NCBI GenBank assembly: GCA_023386955.1
Contig: JAEWIS010000008.1
Location: 1 to 64,000, forward strand
Length of the DNA: 64,000 bases
Direction of reading: 5' to 3'
Source: Bacillota bacterium
GTDB lineage: Bacteria > Bacillota > Bacilli > Paenibacillales > NBRC-103111
Shown: positions 9,233 to 17,872 of the stretch, piece after piece
How positions within the stretch are numbered: position 1 is the stretch's first letter
Layout of the letters: each line of letters opens with the position of its first letter
Notes under the pieces: generated by a model
The model's input: only the letters and a program-made list of their open reading frames with translations
Databases searched by the model: none
Told to the model about the DNA's origin: nothing
Position numbers and translations under genes: made by a program

Positions 9233-10567
9233 TCACGGGTAGCTTACCCCATTTTTGCTGATTACAGCATGAACCAGCTTCCGGTGCTCCGGCGCCTCAT
9301 CTTGAAGCAGATACGCGTTCTGAACCCGCTTGGCAATACGGTCCAGCGCCTCCTGGCTCTGTCCTTCCTTGGCATACAGCACCGCCAGTCCTTCACCCTC
9401 TTGAACAGCATCCCCCGTTTTGCGCAAAAGCTGCACGCCCACCGAAAGGTCAATCACAGATTCCTTGGTTTCCCGTCCTGCACCCAGCTCCATGGCGGCC
9501 AATCCGATTTCCTCTGCTGTTATATGCCCCACATAACCGCCCCGCGGCGCCGGAACTGTTACATGACGGGACGATACCTGAAGCATGTTCGGATCGTCTC
9601 CAACCGCCGGATCTCCCCCTTGAGCCGCTACAAATTCCTTGAATTTGGCCAAGGCTTCCCCGGAAGACAGCTTGCTCTTCAGAATGTCCTTGGCTTCTTG
9701 GGCGCTGTCCGCCTTGCCGCCCAGCACCAGCATATGGGAGCCTAATGTCAGACAGGTTTCCACCAGGTCCGCGGGTCCCTTGCCCTGTAGGGTCTCCACA
9801 GCAAGCCGCACCTCCAGGGCATTCCCTACAGCCGTCCCCAAAGGCTCCTCCATATCCGTAATCACCGCCACCGTCTCCCGTCCCGTTTCCGTGCCGATGC
9901 TGACCATAGCCTCCGCCAGCCGGATGGAGTCCTCCAGTGTTTTCATAAAGGCACCGCTGCCGGTTTTCACATCCAAAACAATGGCATCTGCCCCTGCGGC
10001 AATTTTCTTGCTCATAATGGAGCTGGCGATCAGGGGAATGGAATTCACCGTTCCCGTAACATCCCGCAGGCTGTAAAGCTTCTTATCCGCCGGCGTAATG
10101 TTGCCGGACTGGCCGATCACCGCCACCCCGTGGGTGTTCACTTGCCGGATGAAGTCCTCCGGAGACATCTCGGTGGAGAAGCCCGGAATGGATTCCAGCT
10201 TGTCAATCGTTCCCCCTGTATGGCCCAGACCACGCCCGGACATTTTGGCGACAGGGACACCGGCTGACGCTGCCAGAGGAGCCAGCACCAGGGTAACCGT
10301 GTCACCTACACCGCCGGTGGAATGCTTGTCTGTTTTGATCCCGAGAATCGGGCTTAAATCCAGCATATCGCCGGAAGCCGCCATGGCCAAGGTCAGGTCC
10401 GCCGTCTCACGGGCACTCATCCCCCGGAAAAACACCGCCATCGCCCATGCCGCCATCTGGTAATCGGGAATCTCCCCCTTGGTATATCCCTCAATCAGAA
10501 ATTGGATTTCCTCCCGGGCCAACTCATGGCCGTCTCTTTTTTTCTGGATCAGATCCACTGTACGCAT
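9233..10567 (-). CDS. pdp: Pyrimidine-nucleoside phosphorylase
   Basis: The 444-residue enzyme splits uridine, thymidine or deoxyuridine with phosphate into base and (deoxy)ribose 1-phosphate. The family signature lies in SGRGLGHTGGTIDKLESIPG, and the KTDKHSTGGVGD and LKTG-type phosphate contacts (DVKTGSGAFM) are present. I chose the ATG at 10567 with AAAGGGG upstream rather than the TTG just before it. It follows the two PNP genes, separated by a terminator, and completes a nucleoside salvage set with deoB. The length is normal. Confidence 0.95.
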   Translation of the reverse strand: MRTVDLIQKKRDGHELAREEIQFLIEGYTKGEIPDYQMAAWAMAVFFRGMSARETADLTLAMAASGDMLDLSPILGIKTDKHSTGGVGDTVTLVLAPLAASAGVPVAKMSGRGLGHTGGTIDKLESIPGFSTEMSPEDFIRQVNTHGVAVIGQSGNITPADKKLYSLRDVTGTVNSIPLIASSIMSKKIAAGADAIVLDVKTGSGAFMKTLEDSIRLAEAMVSIGTETGRETVAVITDMEEPLGTAVGNALEVRLAVETLQGKGPADLVETCLTLGSHMLVLGGKADSAQEAKDILKSKLSSGEALAKFKEFVAAQGGDPAVGDDPNMLQVSSRHVTVPAPRGGYVGHITAEEIGLAAMELGAGRETKESVIDLSVGVQLLRKTGDAVQEGEGLAVLYAKEGQSQEALDRIAKRVQNAYLLQDEAPEHRKLVHAVISKNGVSYP

Positions 10568-10596
10568 CAATAGCGCCCCTTTACGTTAAAAGTGAA

Positions 10597-10647
10597 AGAA
10601 AGACTACTCATTCCCGATAAACATTCACGGTGCCGAGTAGTCTTTTC
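10597..10647 (-). terminator. Intrinsic terminator after the PNP genes
   Basis: GAGTAGTC and GACTACTC form the stem, with A-rich and TTTC tracts on either side. It lies between the end of the second PNP gene (10670) and pdp (start 10567), so pdp must have its own promoter or depend on readthrough. Confidence 0.8.
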
Positions 10648-10669
10648 CATGTATGGAGTTTTTCTGCTG

Positions 10670-11533
10670 TTAAACCTCTACCTGCCGCACAAAAGCCTTC
10701 ACCAGCGCCTGGAATTTGGGCTTGGTGCGGTTGGCTACCTCCATCACCTGCTCGTGGGTCAAGGGCTCCAGTTCTTCGCCGATGGCCATATCGGTGATGC
10801 AGGAGATTCCCAGCACCTTCAACCCGCCGTGACTGGCCGCAATAACCTCGCCCACCGTCGACATGCCTACAGCGTCCCCGCCTACACGGGCCAGCATCAT
10901 CAGCTCCGCCGGAGTCATATAAGCGGGACCGCTGATACCGCAATACACGCCCTCCTGCAGAACCAGAGGCTGACCTGCATCATCCCGCACCTCCTCCGCC
11001 AGCTTTTTGGCCAGGACGCGGTACTCCCGGTTGTAAGCCTGGGACATATCGGGGAAGCGCACACCCAGCTCAGGATCATTCGGCCCTATCAGAGGACTGG
11101 CCCCGGTCATATTGATGTGGTCGGAGATCAGCATCAGGTCTCCGGCACGGAAATTACGGTTCATCCCGCCTGCCGCGTTGGTGATAACCAGTGTTTTTAC
11201 CCCTAGCTCCCGCATCACATATACGGGGAACACAACCTTCTTCATGCTGTAGCCTTCATAAAAATGGAACCGCCCCTGCATAGCGATAACCGTACGGCCC
11301 TCCAGCTCACCTACCACAAACCGCCCGGCATGCCCCTCCACGGTGGACACGGGGAAATGCGGAACGTCGTGGTAATCAATCACAATCGGATTTTGAATCT
11401 GGTCGGCCAAATCCCCCAGTCCCGAACCAAGAATCAGGCCGATGACGGGACGGACCTGGCCCAGCTTGCCCTGAATGGCCTGGCAGGCCTCCCGGACTTG
11501 TGCATAAGTACCTTCATTTGGATTTATAGACAC
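10670..11533 (-). CDS. Purine nucleoside phosphorylase paralogue with altered base-contact residues
   Basis: The 287-residue trimeric-type PNP has GSGLGDLADQI, STVEGHAGRFVVG, TNAAGGMN and AVGMSTVGEV. At the purine-contact positions it differs from its neighbour: Met206 (PAYMTPAE) where the canonical Glu sits, and Asp248 (CITDMA) where the canonical Asn sits. In human PNP these are Glu201 and Asn243; Asn-to-Asp there is known to favour 6-aminopurines, and methylthioadenosine phosphorylases carry Asp. I infer an adenosine or other 6-amino preference. It starts with GTG at 11533 behind GGGAGGG, 22 bp after the canonical paralogue. Confidence 0.88.
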   Translation of the reverse strand: MSINPNEGTYAQVREACQAIQGKLGQVRPVIGLILGSGLGDLADQIQNPIVIDYHDVPHFPVSTVEGHAGRFVVGELEGRTVIAMQGRFHFYEGYSMKKVVFPVYVMRELGVKTLVITNAAGGMNRNFRAGDLMLISDHINMTGASPLIGPNDPELGVRFPDMSQAYNREYRVLAKKLAEEVRDDAGQPLVLQEGVYCGISGPAYMTPAELMMLARVGGDAVGMSTVGEVIAASHGGLKVLGISCITDMAIGEELEPLTHEQVMEVANRTKPKFQALVKAFVRQVEV

Positions 11534-11555
11534 GTATATACCCTCCCGGATGTCG

Positions 11556-12383
11556 TTACATTTGAGGAATAAGCTGGATGACGAATTTCAGGAACTGCTG
11601 CTTCACCCGGTCAGTGGTTTCCATAACCTCTTCATGGGAAAGGGGCTGGTCAAGAATCCCCGCAGCCATATTGCTGATACAGGAGATGCCCAGCACTTCT
11701 ATCCCGGAGTGGCGGGCGATAACCACCTCGGATACAGTGGACATGCCAACAGCATCGGCGCCTAACACACGCAGCATACGGATTTCCGCCGGTGTTTCAT
11801 AGGACGGGCCCAACAGTCCGGCATACACACCCTCCTGCAGCTTCAGCCCTTGGGCAGCGGCGATTTCCTTGGCAATAGTACGCAGACGTTTGCTGTATCC
11901 TTCGGACATATCCGGGAAACGGACACCCAGCTCCTTGTGGTTGGGGCCGATCAACGGATTGGTTCCAGTCATGTTCAGATGGTCGGAAATCAGCATGAGA
12001 TCTCCCGGGTCATAGGAGGTGTTTACCCCTCCGGCTGCATTGGTAACCAGAAGACCGGTAATGCCCAGCTTTTTCATGACACGGATGGGGAAGGTTACGG
12101 TTTCCCCTTGATACCCTTCGTACATATGGAAACGGCCCTTCATCAGGAGCACCGGACGCCCGCCAATTTTGCCCAGCAGCAGCTCTCCTGCATGTCCTTC
12201 CACAGTGGAAACGGGAAAATGGGGAATGTCGCTGTAATTCACCGTAACGGCTTCCTCCAGGGAATCGGCCAATACGCCGAGCCCGGAACCGAGGATCAGT
12301 CCAATTTCCGGACGGATGGAAGAACGGGATGCGATATAGCTTGCCGCTTCTTCAATACGCTCCAATACATGTTTCTCTGCCAT
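11556..12383 (-). CDS. pupG: Purine nucleoside phosphorylase, canonical 6-oxopurine type
   Basis: The 275-residue trimeric PNP phosphorolyses guanosine and inosine. It keeps Glu196 (PSYETPAE) and Asn238 (CISNMA), the residues that read N1 and the 6-oxo group. GSGLGVLADSL, STVEGHAGE and TNAAGGVN complete the signature. It follows deoB as in B. subtilis, where the order is xerD-deoB-pupG. GGAGGT precedes the ATG. The next gene is a diverged tandem copy, so a duplication took place here. Confidence 0.95.
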   Translation of the reverse strand: MAEKHVLERIEEAASYIASRSSIRPEIGLILGSGLGVLADSLEEAVTVNYSDIPHFPVSTVEGHAGELLLGKIGGRPVLLMKGRFHMYEGYQGETVTFPIRVMKKLGITGLLVTNAAGGVNTSYDPGDLMLISDHLNMTGTNPLIGPNHKELGVRFPDMSEGYSKRLRTIAKEIAAAQGLKLQEGVYAGLLGPSYETPAEIRMLRVLGADAVGMSTVSEVVIARHSGIEVLGISCISNMAAGILDQPLSHEEVMETTDRVKQQFLKFVIQLIPQM

Positions 12384-12452
12384 CTATGTACCTCCTTGAA
12401 TATGATTGGTGTTCAGGTTTCATTCCTTACCGGGAAAGAGTGCCTTGGATGC

Positions 12453-13628
12453 TCAGACCAGCTTGTCCAAAAAGCTTGTCCCATGCTCCATGGGGGGCAG
12501 GCCGAAATTATCCGCTACCAGAGCGCCCAGATCGGCGAAGGTATCGCGGATGCCGGTCCCGGCTGGCTGGGTCAATGCCGGGCTGTACAGGAGAATCGGC
12601 ACATATTCCCGGGTATGGTCAGTGCCCGCATGGATCGGGTCATTCCCGTGGTCCGCCGTAAGAATCAGGAGATCCTCAGGGCCGATCTGCGCCATAATCT
12701 CGGGCAGCCGGGCATCAAACTCCATAAGCGCTCCGGCGTATCCCTCCACATCGCGGCGGTGGCCGAACAAGGAGTCAAAATCCACCAGGTTAGTGAACAC
12801 TAAACCTTTAAAATCGCTTTTGAGCACCTCAATGGTCCGGTTGATGCCATCCTCATTACTCTTGGTGGGGTAGGACTGGGTGACCCCTTGCCCGGAATAA
12901 ATATCGTTGATCTTGCCTACGGCGATACAGTCCAGCCCGGCCTCTGCCAAACGGTTCATCACCGTAGGTGCAGGAGGTGTAACGGCATAGTCATGCCGGT
13001 TGGGAGTACGCTTGAATGCCCCCGGCTGCCCTACGAACGGACGCGCAATGACGCGGCCTACGGGGAATTCCGGACGCAGCGTCAGCTCACGGGCGATTTT
13101 GCAGGCTGCATACAGCTCCTCAAGCGGAATGATTTCCTCATGGGCGGCGATCTGGAAGACGCTGTCCGCTGAGGTATAGACAATCCAGGAACCGGTTTTC
13201 ATATGCTCCTCGCCCAGCTCGTCCAGAATCTCTGTGCCGGACGCCGGTTTATTGCCAAGAATGCCACGGCCGGTCCTTTGGCTGAACTCCTGAAGCAGCT
13301 CCGGGGGAAAGCCATCCGGATAGGTATTAAAAGGGGTATTGATGAAGAGACCCATGATCTCCCAGTGGCCGGTCATGGTGTCCTTGCCCACGGATTGCTC
13401 CGCCATTTTGCCGTAATAAGCCTTGGGCTCGTCAACAGGCGGCACAGTTTGGAGCGGGGCAATATTGCCAAGACCCAGCTGCTCCATGTGTGGCACACGG
13501 AAATTCTTGGCATGCTCGGAGATATGGCCCAACGTATGGGCTCCCGCATCACCGAAGGAGGGTGCGTCCGGCAGCTCGCCGATGCCGACGCTGTCCAGTA
13601 CGATCAATGCAATTCGTTTGAAAGCCAT
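12453..13628 (-). CDS. deoB: Phosphopentomutase
   Basis: The 391-residue alkaline-phosphatase-superfamily enzyme converts (deoxy)ribose 1-phosphate to the 5-phosphate. Metal-binding blocks are visible: [18 protein letters not shown] near the N-terminus, [10 protein letters not shown] in the middle and LTADHGNDP near the C-terminus. It sits between xerD and pupG as in B. subtilis and uses the product of the phosphorylases next to it. AGGGAGG precedes the ATG at 13628. Confidence 0.96.
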   Translation of the reverse strand: MAFKRIALIVLDSVGIGELPDAPSFGDAGAHTLGHISEHAKNFRVPHMEQLGLGNIAPLQTVPPVDEPKAYYGKMAEQSVGKDTMTGHWEIMGLFINTPFNTYPDGFPPELLQEFSQRTGRGILGNKPASGTEILDELGEEHMKTGSWIVYTSADSVFQIAAHEEIIPLEELYAACKIARELTLRPEFPVGRVIARPFVGQPGAFKRTPNRHDYAVTPPAPTVMNRLAEAGLDCIAVGKINDIYSGQGVTQSYPTKSNEDGINRTIEVLKSDFKGLVFTNLVDFDSLFGHRRDVEGYAGALMEFDARLPEIMAQIGPEDLLILTADHGNDPIHAGTDHTREYVPILLYSPALTQPAGTGIRDTFADLGALVADNFGLPPMEHGTSFLDKLV

Positions 13629-13644
13629 GCTTGTACAAACCTCC

Positions 13645-14538
13645 CTAAGGGGTAACCATCCCTGTCCGGGGATGGGCCCGGTTATAAATATCCTTCATTC
13701 TTTCCGGGTTGGATTTCACATACATAATAGTGGAGGAAAGATCGGCATGGCCCAGCATTTCCTGCAAGGCCTTCAGGTCCGCTCCATTCTCCAGAAGATG
13801 CACGGCAAAGGAATGGCGCAGGGTATGGGGGGTAATCTCCCCAAGGATCCCGGAATCCGCAGCATGCTTCTTGATAATCTTCCAGAAGCCCTGCCGGGAA
13901 AGCCTGCCGCCCAGGTGATTGGCGAACAAGGCGCCCGTATCTCCATCCTGGCCGCCTGAACCCGATTCCAGATAACGCTGCAGCCACAAAGCCGCTTGTG
14001 GATGAATGGGGATCATTCTTTCCTTCTCGCCTTTTCCGGAGCAGCGGATAAAGCCCAAATCCAGGTAAACATGGCCTCTGTCCAGGGAAACCAGCTCCGT
14101 AACCCGGATTCCCGTGGCGTACAGGAGCTCCAGCATCGCCTTGTCCCGCAGGCCGTAGGGGGTATCCGTACGCGGAGCCTCCAAAAGCCGGCCCACCTCC
14201 TCTACGGTCAACACGGAGGGCATCTTCCGTTCCAGCCGGGGAGCCTCCAGCCCCACTGCAGGATCATGGTCAAGCACATGCTCCGCAACGAGGTATTGGT
14301 AGAAGGAGCGGATGGATACCAGACACCGGTTTACCGTTGCCGATGCCCGTCCCAATTTTTTGAGATGGAGAAAGTAGCCCTGTATATGGACGCGCGAGGA
14401 ATCCTCCAGCCGGACGGACTTCTCCGCCAGATATCCCAGATATTGAGCCAGGTCCCGCCGGTAGGACTGGAGCGTGTTCATGGCCAGGCCCCGTTCTTCC
14501 CCCAGCAGTTCAAGATAGCGTTGCAAGTGGAGATTCAT
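13645..14538 (-). CDS. xerD: Tyrosine recombinase XerD
   Basis: The 297-residue site-specific recombinase resolves chromosome dimers together with XerC. The N-terminal SAM-like domain (about 1-85) is followed by a catalytic domain with the first Arg in [12 protein letters not shown], the [12 protein letters not shown] block, and the nucleophilic Tyr in STIMYVKSN. The usual IYTHV around this Tyr is MYVKS here, a mild divergence. Synteny (yqzK upstream, deoB downstream) supports XerD over XerC or a phage integrase. A palindrome overlaps the likely -10 and abuts the ribosome binding site. Confidence 0.93.
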   Translation of the reverse strand: MNLHLQRYLELLGEERGLAMNTLQSYRRDLAQYLGYLAEKSVRLEDSSRVHIQGYFLHLKKLGRASATVNRCLVSIRSFYQYLVAEHVLDHDPAVGLEAPRLERKMPSVLTVEEVGRLLEAPRTDTPYGLRDKAMLELLYATGIRVTELVSLDRGHVYLDLGFIRCSGKGEKERMIPIHPQAALWLQRYLESGSGGQDGDTGALFANHLGGRLSRQGFWKIIKKHAADSGILGEITPHTLRHSFAVHLLENGADLKALQEMLGHADLSSTIMYVKSNPERMKDIYNRAHPRTGMVTP

Positions 14539-14552
14539 TGCCTCTTACGCTC

Positions 14553-14580
14553 CTTATCATACGTTCTTTCGTATTATAAG
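14553..14580. promoter_or_regulatory. 28-bp palindrome overlapping xerD promoter and RBS
   Basis: CTTATCATACG and CGTATTATAAG form a near-perfect inverted repeat around TTCTTT. On the minus strand it contains a TATAAT and ends directly on the AAGGAG of xerD. It could be an operator or an RNA hairpin that limits translation. No -35 with good spacing was found. Confidence 0.4.
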
Positions 14581-14622
14581 TTCAACAAAGAGGCTGTTTT
14601 TTCCTTCTCCCTCCAAACGGAA

Positions 14623-14856
14623 TCATTCTCCCAGCCAATAATAGAGCCGCAGGCGGTCGGCCATGTTGTCTGCATCCAGGGTTCCGGAATCATGGCGGAA
14701 GGCCTTGACGGCACTGCCCTCCGGGGTTTTGTGGCGGTGAGCGGGCTGCATCCATTGCCCTACCAGCGTCATAATATGATACAGCAAAATCACCAAGACA
14801 AAAAACAATGCGATGAATTTCATACGCTCGATCCATTTGCGCACATGTACGATCAT
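14623..14856 (-). CDS. yqzK: DUF4227 family membrane protein (YqzK-like)
   Basis: The 77-residue protein has one transmembrane helix (about 11-33, FIALFFVLVILLYHIMTLVG) after a short basic N-terminus and a soluble tail ending RLRLYYWLGE. A small protein of this kind lies between fur and xerD in B. subtilis, and this gene is immediately upstream of xerD. Its function is not known. In this genome the fur side is separated by a repeat and a subtilisin gene. Confidence 0.8.
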   Translation of the reverse strand: MIVHVRKWIERMKFIALFFVLVILLYHIMTLVGQWMQPAHRHKTPEGSAVKAFRHDSGTLDADNMADRLRLYYWLGE

Positions 14857-14993
14857 AACGGCTCACCTCTTACCGTTAACGTATGACAGCGCAGCATTGA
14901 CTATGCCTTGTCCCCGTCCGTCCGCATGCCTATTATTCCCTACTATGCCGGAAAAACACAAGTCGAAGGAGTCTGTCTGACAAGAGTAATTCT

Positions 14994-15208
14994 GGTGAAT
15001 CCATATTCATTGGACAACATTCACTACCGGGATAGGCTTGTCTTGGAAGCTCAAACACGTTTTGTCGGCCTTGATTGGATTGAATTTTAAGGGTCAAAGC
15101 CGCCAAAAAACTCGCCCTCAAAAGCGTATGCTTCCGAAGCCAGTTTTCCTTGCGGAAAACTTTCACAACCTATCCCTCCCGTTTCGTGTTGTTGAATATG
15201 GATTCACC
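14994..15208 (-). repeat. 215-bp structured repeat, copy 1 (MITE-like or ncRNA)
   Basis: Perfect 16-bp terminal inverted repeats (GGTGAATCCATATTCA) enclose further pairing (ACAAC/GTTGT, GGGATAGG/CCTATCCC) and an internal hairpin AGTTTTCC-GCAA-GGAAAACT. A shorter diverged copy lies inverted at 26482-26626. Relative to that copy, this one has about 58 extra bases between the hairpin and the second arm. No clear target duplication was seen. Read on the minus strand it precedes yqzK-xerD. Confidence 0.75.
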
Positions 15209-15327
15209 AAATCTTCTCCATCGGACAGGCATCCTGCCCAAGTCCGCAGAATATTGCAGCTGCCCATGCCAAATGTCCCGATTCCCCATAGAATGCATCA
15301 GGAACCCAAGGGGAGATGGTTAAGAAT

Positions 15328-16497
15328 ATGAGCACTATGCGGGATATTCTGGCCGGCATTATGCAGGCGCCGGGCAGAGGCAGCATTACAAGCGGGAAAA
15401 AAAATACGGGGCAAATACGCAAAATGGTCGTCCTGAAAAACAGCCACTGCTATCATCATTGTCTGGCCCAGCTTAAAGCATTGGGCATTAAGCCTGTCAA
15501 AAAGGTGGCGGGCGCCAACGCTGTGGTTTGCCGGTTTCCGGCCAAAGCAAGCTTAAAGGCATTATCTACCCACAGCATGGTCAAGCGGGTGGAGCATGAC
15601 GCCAAGGTGAAGGTGCATCGAAAAAGGGGCTTACGCCAAGTGCGGATATCGGCACCCTGCGCCTCTGTAAATGCCCCTCAAATCATTCCATGGGGCGTAA
15701 AGCGGGTCGGCGCTCCTAATGTTTGGCGGTCCTATCAGGGGAGCGGGGTCAGAATCGGCATCATCGATACCGGAATCAGTCCCCACCCCGACCTCCGCGT
15801 CCGCGGACGGTTCAACGCCATTGGCGGTACGCCGGATACGGATGAAAACGGACATGGCACCCACGTGTCCGGCACCGCCAGCGCCTTGAACAACAGCTTC
15901 GGGGTGGTCGGCGTGGCCCCGAAGGCCCGTCTGTATTCCGTTAAGGCTTTTGATGCCAGCGGAAGTGCGTTTGTATCGGATATTGTGGAGGCACTGGAAT
16001 GGTGCATCAGCCATAATATGCAGGTCATCAACATGAGCTTCGGCATCCGTGAAGGCAGCGATACGGTGAAGGAGCAGATTGAACGCGCCTACCGTAAAGG
16101 AATCGTGATGGTGGCCTCTGCCGGCAATGACGGTCCCAACACCGACCAAATCGATTTCCCCGCCCGTCTGCCTCAGGTGATTGCCGTGGCGGCAAGTGAC
16201 ATTGGAAACAAGGTAGCCAGCTTCAGCAACAGGGGCAGGGGCATTGCCGTCACCGCTCCCGGTGTGGATATCTGCTCCACACTGCCCGGCAGAAGCTACG
16301 GCAAGATGAGCGGCACCTCTATGGCCGCCCCACATGTTACGGGAGCCGCCGCCCTTCTTTTATCCAAAAATCGCAAGCTGAGTCCGGCCCGTGTCCGCCA
16401 GGTGCTCCGGTCTACAGCCAAACGACTGTCCGGGTACTCCTCCCTGGCCCAGGGAGCAGGTCTGGTCCAGGTGGATAAGGCAATCCGTCAGGTTTAA
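15328..16497 (+). CDS. S8 family serine protease (subtilisin-like)
   Basis: The 389-residue protein has the full triad: Asp in GIIDTGISPHPD, His in NGHGTHVSGTA and Ser in SGTSMAAPHVTGA, plus the oxyanion Asn in VASAGNDGP. About 120 residues precede the catalytic domain; they resemble an I9-type prodomain region (VVLKNSHCYHH through VKRVEHDAKV). No Sec signal peptide is visible at the N-terminus, so either it is intracellular, it leaves by another route, or the start is misassigned. ATG 15328 fits the AAGGGGAG site better than ATG 15316. It lies on the opposite strand inside the yqzK-fur block. Confidence 0.9.
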   Translation: MSTMRDILAGIMQAPGRGSITSGKKNTGQIRKMVVLKNSHCYHHCLAQLKALGIKPVKKVAGANAVVCRFPAKASLKALSTHSMVKRVEHDAKVKVHRKRGLRQVRISAPCASVNAPQIIPWGVKRVGAPNVWRSYQGSGVRIGIIDTGISPHPDLRVRGRFNAIGGTPDTDENGHGTHVSGTASALNNSFGVVGVAPKARLYSVKAFDASGSAFVSDIVEALEWCISHNMQVINMSFGIREGSDTVKEQIERAYRKGIVMVASAGNDGPNTDQIDFPARLPQVIAVAASDIGNKVASFSNRGRGIAVTAPGVDICSTLPGRSYGKMSGTSMAAPHVTGAAALLLSKNRKLSPARVRQVLRSTAKRLSGYSSLAQGAGLVQVDKAIRQV

Positions 16498-16513
16498 AGC
16501 CGCCGAAAAACGA

Positions 16514-16556
16514 AAAAAACCCTTTGCCGGGAGCATCTCCCGCTGAAGGGTTTTCA
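16514..16556. terminator. Bidirectional terminator between protease and fur
   Basis: AAACCCTT, then CGGGAG/CTCCCG, then AAGGGTTTT form a long stem with A and T tracts at both ends. It serves the convergent subtilisin and fur genes. Confidence 0.88.
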
Positions 16557-16568
16557 TTTTAGCTGCTG

Positions 16569-17027
16569 TTATTTCGCTTTAGCCTTGGCCTTCTCCCGGC
16601 ATCTGTGGCAGATACCCTGAAAATCCAGCCTGTGATCCACCACCGTAAACTGGAATTCCCGATCCAGCCGCTCCTCCAGAGGGGCCAGCCAATCCTCCAG
16701 GATCTCGTCCACCGATCCGCATTGGACGCAAATCAGATGATGGTGATGATGATGCGTGCTGTCGTTGCGCAGGTCATACCGGGCAACGCCGTCTCCGAAA
16801 TTCATTTTCTCGAGAACATGCAGCTCCGACAACAGCTCCAAGGTGCGGTATACTGTCGCCAGGCCAATTTCGGGAAATTTATCCTTAACCAGCATGAACA
16901 CTTCTTCCGCGCTCAGATGGTCTTCTTCATTCTCCAGCAGGACTCGCACCGTCGCTTCACGTTGGGGTGTCAGCTTGAAAGCCTGCGCCTGCAGCTGTTG
17001 TTTGATTTTTTCAATGCGCGCTTCCAT
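16569..17027 (-). CDS. fur: Fur family ferric uptake regulator
   Basis: The 152-residue metalloregulator has the N-terminal winged helix (TPQREATVRVLLEN; GLATVYRTLELLSE), a His-rich metal site (STHHHHHHLICVQCG, six consecutive His) and two CxxC pairs (CVQC and CHRC) for structural zinc. ATG 17027 is chosen because GGGAGGG precedes it. The location beside spoIIM and xerD matches B. subtilis fur rather than perR or zur. A sigma-A promoter and a leader hairpin lie upstream. Candidate target here: the box before pdhA. Confidence 0.93.
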   Translation of the reverse strand: MEARIEKIKQQLQAQAFKLTPQREATVRVLLENEEDHLSAEEVFMLVKDKFPEIGLATVYRTLELLSELHVLEKMNFGDGVARYDLRNDSTHHHHHHLICVQCGSVDEILEDWLAPLEERLDREFQFTVVDHRLDFQGICHRCREKAKAKAK

Positions 17028-17042
17028 CGTTGCCCTCCCTAG

Positions 17043-17061
17043 GGTTTTCCGGAGGAAAACC
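17043..17061 (-). promoter_or_regulatory. Leader hairpin directly upstream of the fur RBS
   Basis: GGTTTTCC-GGA-GGAAAACC is a perfect 8-bp stem with a three-base loop, ending a few bases before the GGGAGGG of fur. There is no T-tract, so it is not a standard terminator. It may stabilise the mRNA or tune translation. Confidence 0.45.
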
Positions 17062-17116
17062 GGCGTCGTAAGCATCATGAAGCACACTCGCGCCCCATCC
17101 CCGACACTCTTTCTTC

Positions 17117-17146
17117 ATTATAGGGTGACACGGGAAATAAAGTCAA
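17117..17146 (-). promoter_or_regulatory. Sigma-A promoter of fur
   Basis: TTGACT (17141-17146) and TATAAT (17117-17122) on the minus strand are 18 bp apart, about 90 bp upstream of the fur start. The promoter lies between spoIIM and fur, so fur is transcribed separately from spoIIM. Confidence 0.7.
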
Positions 17147-17151
17147 CTTAT

Positions 17152-17802
17152 TCATAGAATCGAGAACACCGACAACAGCCGGGGTGCCACCTGCTTCATC
17201 AGCTCCGGTGACAGATACCCTTCGTATAAGGCCGCTCCCGTCAGCGCGATAACCATAAACAGGGCGGTGGCCGTATAGCGCCAGAAGGCACCGGCCAAGG
17301 ACCCCTCCCGTCCCACCACTCTTGCTTTTACCAGATGAATGGCGAATAGGGTGGCGGCAACGCTGACGATAATGAATGCCGGAATGATCACCAGGTTTTG
17401 GGGGAGCACCGACACAAAGGCAAACAGCACACCGTCCCAGGAATAGACGCTGACCATATAGCCTACTGTGAAGCCGACGAGTACACCCTTCAAGAAATCC
17501 AGAGCGAACACCAGCGGAAGGCCAATAACGGATAAACCCAGCACCCAGATCAAGCCAAGCCATTTCAGATGCAGAATTACCGCCTGCTGGAAAGAGGCGC
17601 CTTCATTAAAGCCGCCACCCTGATCCACTGTTGCAGCAAAAGCGGCCAGATGCCTAGCCATTTCCTCCCTTTGCTCCAGGGTAAGGGCCCCCACCAGCAC
17701 TGCACCGAAGACAATACCCGTGGCGAACAGGACGAAAATAAACAGAAAAAAGGGGAAATGCTCCTTCATATACATACGCAACGGATGTCCGGTTGAATTC
17801 AT
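17152..17802 (-). CDS. spoIIM: Stage II sporulation protein M
   Basis: The 216-residue integral membrane protein has about five hydrophobic segments, the first near residues 14-36 (FFLFIFVLFATGIVFGAVLV). SpoIIM works with SpoIID and SpoIIP in septal peptidoglycan remodelling during engulfment and is made under sigma-E. Length agrees with the B. subtilis protein (214) and the position next to fur is conserved. ATG 17802 is chosen over the upstream in-frame codon because GGAGG precedes it. Confidence 0.92.
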   Translation of the reverse strand: MNSTGHPLRMYMKEHFPFFLFIFVLFATGIVFGAVLVGALTLEQREEMARHLAAFAATVDQGGGFNEGASFQQAVILHLKWLGLIWVLGLSVIGLPLVFALDFLKGVLVGFTVGYMVSVYSWDGVLFAFVSVLPQNLVIIPAFIIVSVAATLFAIHLVKARVVGREGSLAGAFWRYTATALFMVIALTGAALYEGYLSPELMKQVAPRLLSVFSIL

Positions 17803-17872
17803 GGTCTCTTCGCCTCCTTGTCCAAGCCGCATAGTACAGAATATGAGGCTTGGCCGGAAACTATGATGCCAT

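Noticed and set aside
14933..15166. 77-codon frame starting KVFRKENWLR inside the structured repeat
   Set aside because: The second copy of the repeat shares the beginning but is in a different frame after ten codons, while the pairing is conserved; the structure, not a protein, seems to be kept. The GGAGGG before it leaves a small doubt.
17822..17853. CCAAGCC/GGCTTGG inverted repeat upstream of spoIIM as a terminator
   Set aside because: The loop is long (about 18 nt) and there is no T-tract; too weak to call.
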